64,000 nucleotides of DNA from Bradyrhizobium monzae. Its GTDB lineage: Bacteria > Pseudomonadota > Alphaproteobacteria > Rhizobiales > Xanthobacteraceae. The translations under genes were made by a program, and so were the position numbers. The stretch covers positions 62,001 through 126,000 of the forward strand of contig NZ_JAIRDQ010000005.1 in the NCBI RefSeq assembly GCF_021458635.1. Direction: 5' to 3'. The first letter of the stretch is position 1, and each line of letters begins with the position of its first letter. This document shows, piece by piece, positions 58,684-64,000 of this stretch. The notes under the pieces were generated by a model that saw nothing but the letters and a program-made list of their open reading frames with translations, had not been told where the DNA came from and did no database searches.

Positions 58684-58872
58684 TCATCCTGCGCAAATCG
58701 CCGCCGCGCATCGGTTAGTGCCTCCGTTGAGGCGCTGACCAAGCTTCCTCACGATCTCTCTCTCGCAGATCGTTGACGTATTTCTCGATGACGCGGCGCG
58801 CCTCTTCCTTCGCGAAAGCGCGGGAGGTCGTTCTTCCTGGTTATAATGCTGGGTCTTCTTCGGATGTTTCAT
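58684..58872 (-). pseudogene. Small degraded gene with two compensating frameshifts
   Basis: The minus frame starts MKHPKKTQHYNQEERPPAL and ends in-frame with EIVRKLGQRLN, but the middle (about 58810-58760) only makes a helix-like sequence, EEARRVIEKYVNDLRE, when read one frame away. An extra AG after codon 21 and an extra AGAG in a GAGAGAGAG run would explain it and restore the frame at the end. The reconstructed protein would be a small basic cytosolic protein. Either a pseudogene or assembly error. A FixK-type box lies 41 bases upstream of its ATG. Confidence 0.55.
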
Positions 58873-58906
58873 GCCTGGATCGGCGAGGCGAGCCGGACTG
58901 CAGCTA

Positions 58907-58920
58907 TTGATCTAAGTCAA
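58907..58920. promoter_or_regulatory. FixK/FNR-type box
   Basis: TTGATCTAAGTCAA fits TTGA-N6-TCAA exactly. It differs from the other box (minus reading) by one base. It may serve the degraded small gene on the minus strand (centre 41 bases before its ATG) or the winged-helix gene at 59051 on the plus strand. The rest of 58873-59050 shows no gene. Confidence 0.6.
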
Positions 58921-59050
58921 ACAACTGTTCAGCCGCGCACGAGGATGCACTGAGGTCCTAGGAAGCGCTTTACAAGCGGCTTCCATTCTTCTTACCGTCT
59001 GCTTACATCGCAGCTCTGCTAAGGTGCGATCGTACCGCAGGAGGGCGCAT

Positions 59051-60631
59051 ATGCTTTACTGCTTTTCGGACTTCACGCTGGATACGGACCGGCGGGAGCT
59101 GCGGCAGGGAGCTGAGACGATCTCTGTTTCGCCGCAGGTATTCGACCTTCTGAACTATTTGATCCGCAACAGGGAACGTGTCGTCAGTAAGGATGAGCTC
59201 ATCGCTGGCGTTTGGAATGGTCGCATCGTCTCGGATGCCGCGCTAACGACGCGCATCAGTGGTGCTCGGTGTGCAATCGGCGATACGGGTGAGAGACAGC
59301 ACCTGATCAAGACACTCTCGCGCAAGGGCTTCCGTTTCGTTGGCAAGGTTCAGGAAGGGGCAGGAGCCGTAACCGGCGCCTTTGGCTCTGTGGAGCAGGA
59401 CGACGAGGCAGCGCCGAGACCGCTTTCGCGACGCCACCTTTCAATCGTCGTTTTGCCCTTCGCCAACCTTAGCGGAGATCCCGAGCAAGACTATTTCGCT
59501 GATGGCGTGACCGAGAGTTTGACCACGGATTTGTCGCGCATCTCAGGCTCGTTCGTCATTGGGCGACACACTGCATTCACCTACAAAGGCAAGGCAGCCG
59601 ATCTCAAGCAGATTGGTCGTGAGCTAAATGTTCGGTACGCGCTGGAAGGTTCTGTGCAGCGCGCCGGTGATCGACTTCGCGTGAACGTTCAGCTCGTGGA
59701 CGCGGAGACTTGCGCCCATCTTTGGGCGGACCGATTTGATAAGCCTATTGCCGATCTGTTCGATATGCAGGACGAGATCGTATCGCGTCTCGCCAATACG
59801 CTCGACGCGCAGCTCACTGAGCAGGAGGCCAGGCGGTCAGAACGTTCTCCGCACCCCAATTCGATGGACTTGTATTTCCAAGGTAAAGCTTTGTTGCACA
59901 AAGGATGGACGTCCGAATGCGTGCTACAAGCGCGGGATATTTTTGAAAGGGCCTTAACTCGCGATCACAAGAATGTCGACGCGATGGTCTGGATGGCGGG
60001 CGTCGAATTGATACTTGGTGTGAGCTACATGGATGACGACCGGACCGCGCATTTCGCAGCGGCCGAGTCGATATCAATAAAGGCGCTATCCCTCGCGCCC
60101 AACCATGCCTATGCCCACCTGGTCCTGGGCATTGCGCAAAATTGCACAAACCGCGCCGTTCAGGGTATCGCTGAATTCGAGAAAGCGTTGGCGTTGGATC
60201 ACAATTTGGCCGAGGCGCATGCGCAGATTGGCAGCGCTAAGTTGAACATGGGTTGCGGTGCAGAGACTGAGGCCCATATCAAGGAAGCGTTTCGCCTCTC
60301 TCCTCGCGATGTCTTCGCCCATCGCTGGCTCATGATAATCGGCTTTGCCAAGCTGCATGTTAACGCGGATGCTGAAGCCGTCGGCTATTTCCGCCGCAGC
60401 ATCGAGGCCAACCGGAATGACGTCAACGCGCATTTTGGGCTGACCGCCGCGCTCGCGCTGGTTGGCTCGCTGGATGAGGCGAAAGCCGCTGCACAGACGC
60501 TGCTTGCGCTCGTTCCGAGCTTCACCCTCCGCCGCCTCCGAAACGCCACTTACAGTGACAACCCAGTTTACCTCGCCTGGGGCAAGCGCATCTTTCAGGG
60601 CCTGCGGCTGGCGGAAGTGCCGGAGGGGTGA
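59051..60631 (+). CDS. Winged-helix / TolB-like / TPR regulator
   Basis: A 526-aa three-part protein. Residues about 5-100 are an OmpR-type winged helix (VSPQVFDLLNYLIRNRERVVSKDELIAGVWNGRIVSDAALTTRISGAR) without a receiver domain. Residues about 130-255 form a TolB-N-like part seen in adenylate-cyclase-related regulators (IVVLPFANLSGDPEQDYFADGVTESLTTDLSRI and YALEGSVQRAGDRLRVNVQLVDAETCAHLWADRFD). Residues about 280-510 are TPR repeats. It has no catalytic cyclase domain. ATG 59051 has GGAGGG upstream. Probably a cytoplasmic transcription factor that senses a partner through TPRs. Confidence 0.85.
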   Translation: MLYCFSDFTLDTDRRELRQGAETISVSPQVFDLLNYLIRNRERVVSKDELIAGVWNGRIVSDAALTTRISGARCAIGDTGERQHLIKTLSRKGFRFVGKVQEGAGAVTGAFGSVEQDDEAAPRPLSRRHLSIVVLPFANLSGDPEQDYFADGVTESLTTDLSRISGSFVIGRHTAFTYKGKAADLKQIGRELNVRYALEGSVQRAGDRLRVNVQLVDAETCAHLWADRFDKPIADLFDMQDEIVSRLANTLDAQLTEQEARRSERSPHPNSMDLYFQGKALLHKGWTSECVLQARDIFERALTRDHKNVDAMVWMAGVELILGVSYMDDDRTAHFAAAESISIKALSLAPNHAYAHLVLGIAQNCTNRAVQGIAEFEKALALDHNLAEAHAQIGSAKLNMGCGAETEAHIKEAFRLSPRDVFAHRWLMIIGFAKLHVNADAEAVGYFRRSIEANRNDVNAHFGLTAALALVGSLDEAKAAAQTLLALVPSFTLRRLRNATYSDNPVYLAWGKRIFQGLRLAEVPEG

Positions 60632-60730
60632 TGTCGGAAATGGGGTCATTAGCTGCCGGTGCCGGCCAACAAGGGCGACTTCCGCTTTAACCCCGGAAGC
60701 TGACATTCAAGAATGCCCGCGCCAGCCCTA

Positions 60731-61360
60731 TCACGGCGCAGGGCACGCCGCTCCGGTCTTCACCCACGCCTCCACCAGCGCACCGGCTTGCTCCTGTGTG
60801 CCGGGCGCCGGCGCGCGGCCGAAGCCGGGCTTCCAGGCCCAGCCGACCAGCGTGTCCTTGCCGATATGGTCGATCAACTCTTCCACCTTGCGGCCGCCGT
60901 TGCGGGCGGGGTCTCTGATTTGCTCGCAGATCTCGCCGACCGTCTTGCCCTCCCAGGCCATCTCGCGCGGGGCGAGGTGCCATTCGCGATGGCCGGGAAT
61001 GCGGCCGGGCTCGTAATTGGCCTTCTGGTGGCAGGTGTGGCAGCGCATTGCCTCGGGGCCATGGCCGTCTGCGCCGCGCGTCACCGGCGGCTGATGCAGG
61101 CGGGGATTGTCGCCCTGGCGCGGGCTGTCGCCGGCCGGATGGCAATTGGTGCAGCGCGGATGCGTCAGCACTTTTCCGAGCTCCGTGAAGATCGCGGCCG
61201 AGCGCTTTTCGGTGTCGGCGATACCAGCAAAACTTTCGGGCGAGGCGAGGCCGTGGCTCGTCGTGTCCGATGCCGCGTAGCCGGCGCACAGGCTGCTCGT
61301 CAGCGCCGCCATCGCGGCCATGATCTTGACGCGCGTGGTGATCATCGTTGGCGCACTCAT
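60731..61360 (-). CDS. Exported diheme cytochrome c of the molybdenum hydroxylase operon
   Basis: A 209-aa exported protein. Signal peptide (KIMAAMAALTSSLCAGYAA) and two heme c attachment motifs, RCTNCHP and RCHTCHQ (C-x-x-C-H), near residues 69 and 106. It starts inside the stop of the 2Fe-2S subunit gene (ATGA overlap), so it is co-translated. In operons of isoquinoline/aldehyde oxidoreductases, cytochromes of this type pass electrons from the molybdenum enzyme to the respiratory chain; role inferred from context. Confidence 0.88.
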   Translation of the reverse strand: MSAPTMITTRVKIMAAMAALTSSLCAGYAASDTTSHGLASPESFAGIADTEKRSAAIFTELGKVLTHPRCTNCHPAGDSPRQGDNPRLHQPPVTRGADGHGPEAMRCHTCHQKANYEPGRIPGHREWHLAPREMAWEGKTVGEICEQIRDPARNGGRKVEELIDHIGKDTLVGWAWKPGFGRAPAPGTQEQAGALVEAWVKTGAACPAP

Positions 61361-61881
61361 TTGGTGGCGACGAGATAGCGGCTGGAATCGGCGAGGATCA
61401 CGTCGCGCACCGCCTCGTGATATTTGATGTAGCCGGTGCAGCGGCACAGATGCCCGTCGAGCGCGTCCGCAATGGTCTGCTCCAGCGCCTCGCGGGCGAC
61501 CGGCGCGCGCGCGAGGCGTTCGAGCAGCACCTGTCCTTCGTTGAGGAAGCCGGCGGTGCAATAGCCGCACTGGAAGGCGAAATGATCGATGAAGGCCTGT
61601 TGCAGGGCCGAGAGTTGGCCGTCGTTCGCATGTCCTTCGACGGTGCGGATCGACTTGCCGTCGAAATTCACGGCGGGCGCGACGCAGGTCGGACTAGTGT
61701 AGCTCGAGCCATCGGGCTCGTCGACGATGATGGCGCAGCTCAGGCACTGCGCGGCGCCGCAGCCGAACTTGGTGCCGGTCATGCCGAGCATCTCGCGCAG
61801 GAAATCGTTCATCGAGAGATCGTCGCGGACGTCCATCGGGCCATGCTTCCGGCCGTTGATCGTGAGGCTGAGGGTCGTCAC
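61357..61881 (-). CDS. 2Fe-2S subunit of xanthine-dehydrogenase-family hydroxylase (IorA-like)
   Basis: A 174-aa iron-sulfur subunit. The first cluster is held by KFGCGAAQCLSCAIIVDE (plant ferredoxin type) with a fourth cysteine in SPTCVAPA; the second cluster by FQCGYCTAGF and HLCRCTGYIKYHEAV. This is the standard two-cluster small subunit passing electrons from the molybdopterin site. Overlaps by 4 bases with both the large subunit gene upstream and the cytochrome gene downstream. Resembles IorA of isoquinoline oxidoreductase; specificity not determined. Confidence 0.94.
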   Translation of the reverse strand: MTTLSLTINGRKHGPMDVRDDLSMNDFLREMLGMTGTKFGCGAAQCLSCAIIVDEPDGSSYTSPTCVAPAVNFDGKSIRTVEGHANDGQLSALQQAFIDHFAFQCGYCTAGFLNEGQVLLERLARAPVAREALEQTIADALDGHLCRCTGYIKYHEAVRDVILADSSRYLVATK

Positions 61882-64000
61882 GCCAAAACTCCCTTCAAGA
61901 GGCTGGCCGTGACCGGCAGGGCGCGGAAACGGTGGCCGGTGGCGTCGTGGATGGCGTTGACCAGCGCCGGCACGATCGGGATCATGACGACTTCGGCCAT
62001 GCCCTTGGGCGCTTCGTCAGGTGTGAGCGGCTTCAGCATCTCGATCTCGAGATCGCGCAAGGGAAGATCCGAGCCGCGCGCGACCAGGTAACGGCCGAGA
62101 TTCCACTCGCCGTTGCCGGGGCCGCCCTCAAACGGAGGCAGTGTTTCCAACAGCGCGTAGCCGACGCCCATGGCGAAGCCGCCGTGGGACTGTCCCATCA
62201 CCACCTCGGGCACCAACGCGGTGCCGCATTCGAACACGCTGTAGGCCTTGGCGATGCGGATCGCGCCGGTGGCGCGCGCGATCTCGACGCGGACGAGCGT
62301 GCCGCACATCGAGGTGTAGGCGGTGCCGATGCGATTGTTGTCGGTCGGCGGGAACTTGACGCTGACGCGATTGACCCGCTCGAACTTGGTGTTGCCGCGG
62401 CGGATCGCGAGCGCGTCGATCTCGGCGCGATATTGCTCGCCGAACAGGGGAAATCGCGCGCGCGACCAGGCCCAGCGCGAAAAGCTGTGCGCGACCGCGC
62501 CGGTGACGAAGCCGCGCGCATGCGCGGTTGCAGCGAGCGTCGGCAGCGCCAGCGGATCGAGGCCGGCCATCGTCAGCTGGCCGTTCTGCCAGCTCGCATT
62601 GGCCCATTGCCGCGCGCGCGGATCGGTCTTGGGAATGCCCCACAGCTCCAGCGCAGCGGGCCACAGGCCAAAGCGGAAGATCACGCGGGCAGCCTCGGAT
62701 GACGAGTGCGTGCCGACATGGGCGCCGATCGAGGCCGATGTCGCCGAGGAGATCGAGGGCACCCAGCGCGGGTTCTTTTCCGCGGCGTCCTGGGTCCTCT
62801 GGTCCATCGTGTAGGGATCGCCCGATGTGACCAGGCCGAGCACGTCGTAGCTGTCGACGCGTGCGACCGAGACTTCGTCGGCAATGCCGCCGAGATGGCT
62901 CGCGACGCGGTTCGCCAGCGCCGTGCCGATGCCGTTGCCCATCTCGACATGGTCGCAGAAGATCGCGATCTTGCCGTCGGCGCCGAGCTCGACGCGGCCA
63001 AGCGAACAGTCCGCGCCGGAGCCGTAGTCCTTGGTGACGCAGGCCACACCGGTACCGACCAGCCGGTCGCCCGTGGTCTGCCGGAGCTGCGCGCGCCGCT
63101 GCCAGATCGGATGCTTTTCGAGCTTGTCGAGGATTTCCGGCGTGCGCACCGAGACGATGTAGGGATTGCCGGTCATGGTCCGGCCGTTCTGCTTCAAGGC
63201 ATTGCGGCGGCGGAATTCGATCGGGTCGAGCTGGAGCTCGGAGGCCGCTTCGTCGATCAGCGCTTCGAGCGCGGTCATGGTCTGCAGCGTGCCGTAGCCG
63301 CGCATCGAGCCGGCGGTGACGCCGCGCGAATGCAGCGCGATCGTGGTGACGTCGACCTTGGGGATGTCGTAGATGCCGATCGCGCCGGTGGCTGCGACCA
63401 CCGCGACGTTGGCGGAGAAGTTCTGCAGCCCGCCGCCGTCGAGCACGTGGTCGGCGGCGAAGGCCTTGATCAGGCCGGTCGAACGGTCGATGCCGATGCG
63501 CGAGCGCATCTTGATCGGGTGGCGTTTGATGCCGCCCTGGAATTGCTGGTAGCGATCGTGGGCCAGCCGCACCGGCTTGCCCGGAAAGCAGATCGCAGCC
63601 AGCGCGACATAGAGAATGAATGGCGTGTGATCACGCCCGCCGAAGCCGCCGCCGACATGGGCGAACTGCGCGTTGATGTGCGAGGGCTTGTAAGGCGCGC
63701 GAGCCTTGCCGAGCAGGTGCGCGAGCGACTCCGCGGCCTCATAGGGCGACTGCACGCCGAGCACGAGCTCGAGATTGCCGCCCTTATTGCCTTCCTTGCC
63801 GGCGTACCAGGCGAGCCCGCATTCCGGCTCCAGGAACATCGGGTCGACCGATTGGGTCTCGAACTCGCGGTCGAGCACGAGCAGAGAGGCGTTGTCCGCG
63901 GCCAACTCAGAGCGGATCTGCTCGCCAAGCTTGGCCGCCTTGACGTAATCGGCCGGCATCTCCCTGGCGAGCGGCGACCACACGGGCAGTGCGGCGCTCT
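61878..64000 (-). CDS. Molybdopterin-binding large subunit (IorB-like), 5' end beyond window
   Basis: The last 707 codons of the xanthine-dehydrogenase-family molybdenum subunit; the start lies past 64000 and the frame is open to the edge. Visible features include FAHVGGGFGGRDHTPF (molybdopterin loop), SMRGYGTLQTM, EMGNGIGTALANRV, GQSHGGFAMGVGYALLE and a late KGMAEVVMIPIVPALVNAIHDATG that carries the catalytic glutamate position. The arrangement with separate small subunit and no FAD subunit is that of isoquinoline 1-oxidoreductase or bacterial aldehyde oxidoreductases. Substrate unknown. The cytochrome is probably the electron acceptor. Confidence 0.93.
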   Translation of the reverse strand, partial: SAALPVWSPLAREMPADYVKAAKLGEQIRSELAADNASLLVLDREFETQSVDPMFLEPECGLAWYAGKEGNKGGNLELVLGVQSPYEAAESLAHLLGKARAPYKPSHINAQFAHVGGGFGGRDHTPFILYVALAAICFPGKPVRLAHDRYQQFQGGIKRHPIKMRSRIGIDRSTGLIKAFAADHVLDGGGLQNFSANVAVVAATGAIGIYDIPKVDVTTIALHSRGVTAGSMRGYGTLQTMTALEALIDEAASELQLDPIEFRRRNALKQNGRTMTGNPYIVSVRTPEILDKLEKHPIWQRRAQLRQTTGDRLVGTGVACVTKDYGSGADCSLGRVELGADGKIAIFCDHVEMGNGIGTALANRVASHLGGIADEVSVARVDSYDVLGLVTSGDPYTMDQRTQDAAEKNPRWVPSISSATSASIGAHVGTHSSSEAARVIFRFGLWPAALELWGIPKTDPRARQWANASWQNGQLTMAGLDPLALPTLAATAHARGFVTGAVAHSFSRWAWSRARFPLFGEQYRAEIDALAIRRGNTKFERVNRVSVKFPPTDNNRIGTAYTSMCGTLVRVEIARATGAIRIAKAYSVFECGTALVPEVVMGQSHGGFAMGVGYALLETLPPFEGGPGNGEWNLGRYLVARGSDLPLRDLEIEMLKPLTPDEAPKGMAEVVMIPIVPALVNAIHDATGHRFRALPVTASLLKGVLA

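Noticed and set aside
1..64000. Prophage, integrative element, CRISPR array or rRNA/tRNA genes
   Set aside because: No integrase, phage structural gene, spaced direct repeats or structured RNA gene was seen; the only mobile-looking features are short noncoding repeats.

Overview
The window looks like chromosomal DNA of a Bradyrhizobium-type alphaproteobacterium. This is inferred from uniformly high GC, the eukaryote-like glutamine synthetase GlnII with a divergent small GstI/DUF2735-type gene and a sigma54 promoter, FixK-type TTGA-N6-TCAA boxes, an abundance of ABC/LysR/GNAT genes, and several families of short palindromic repeats in intergenic spaces. No integrase, transposase, CRISPR array, rRNA or tRNA gene was found; most of the window reads as core or soft-core chromosome.

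Layout. 1-6.2 kb: polyphosphate and housekeeping block (ppx partial, ppk, hdaA, a CDP-alcohol phosphatidyltransferase) divergent from purM-purN, then a cold-shock gene. 6.6-17.1 kb: an outer-membrane barrel protein, a LysR regulator facing a compact run of two GNAT-like genes, a cysteine-less isochorismatase-like gene and a 59-codon gene, then a class III aminotransferase, rnd, a second LysR/quinone-oxidoreductase pair and a secreted hypothetical. 17.2-21.3 kb: a minus-strand operon for a GpdQ-like phosphodiesterase plus ABC importer (two permeases, binding protein, no ATPase). 21.4-38.8 kb: selO, aspS, a large membrane-anchored hypothetical, maeB, doxX, a TPR/GT9-like protein, DHFR-like, polysaccharide deacetylase, glutathione peroxidase-like, L,D-transpeptidase, creA and several small secreted proteins. 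38.8-46.8 kb: a MocR/PdxR regulator divergent from an FMN-binding protein, an M20 hydrolase, the tryptophan-to-anthranilate operon kynB-kynA-kynU, a thioesterase and a GNAT.

46.8-57.8 kb: small metabolic genes, then the nitrogen module (gstI-like divergent from sigma54-driven glnII). Around it lie three proteins carrying five GrlR-like domains: one single-domain gene at 48.4 kb and two tandem-domain paralogues at 53.5 and 56.0 kb. The two paralogues bracket a signal-less periplasmic-binding-protein-like gene and a Sel1-repeat protein. This GrlR-like set is the best candidate for an undescribed system here.

57.8-59.0 kb: a decayed intergenic region with two near-identical FixK-type boxes, a signal-peptide gene cut short by a 259-bp inverted-repeat element, and a small gene with two compensating frameshifts. 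59.0-64.0 kb: a winged-helix/TolB-like/TPR protein and a molybdenum hydroxylase operon (IorB-type large subunit running off the window end, IorA-type 2Fe-2S subunit, diheme cytochrome c).

Starts were chosen by ribosome-binding sites and family N-termini. All homology statements are from recognising motifs by eye, with no database search.
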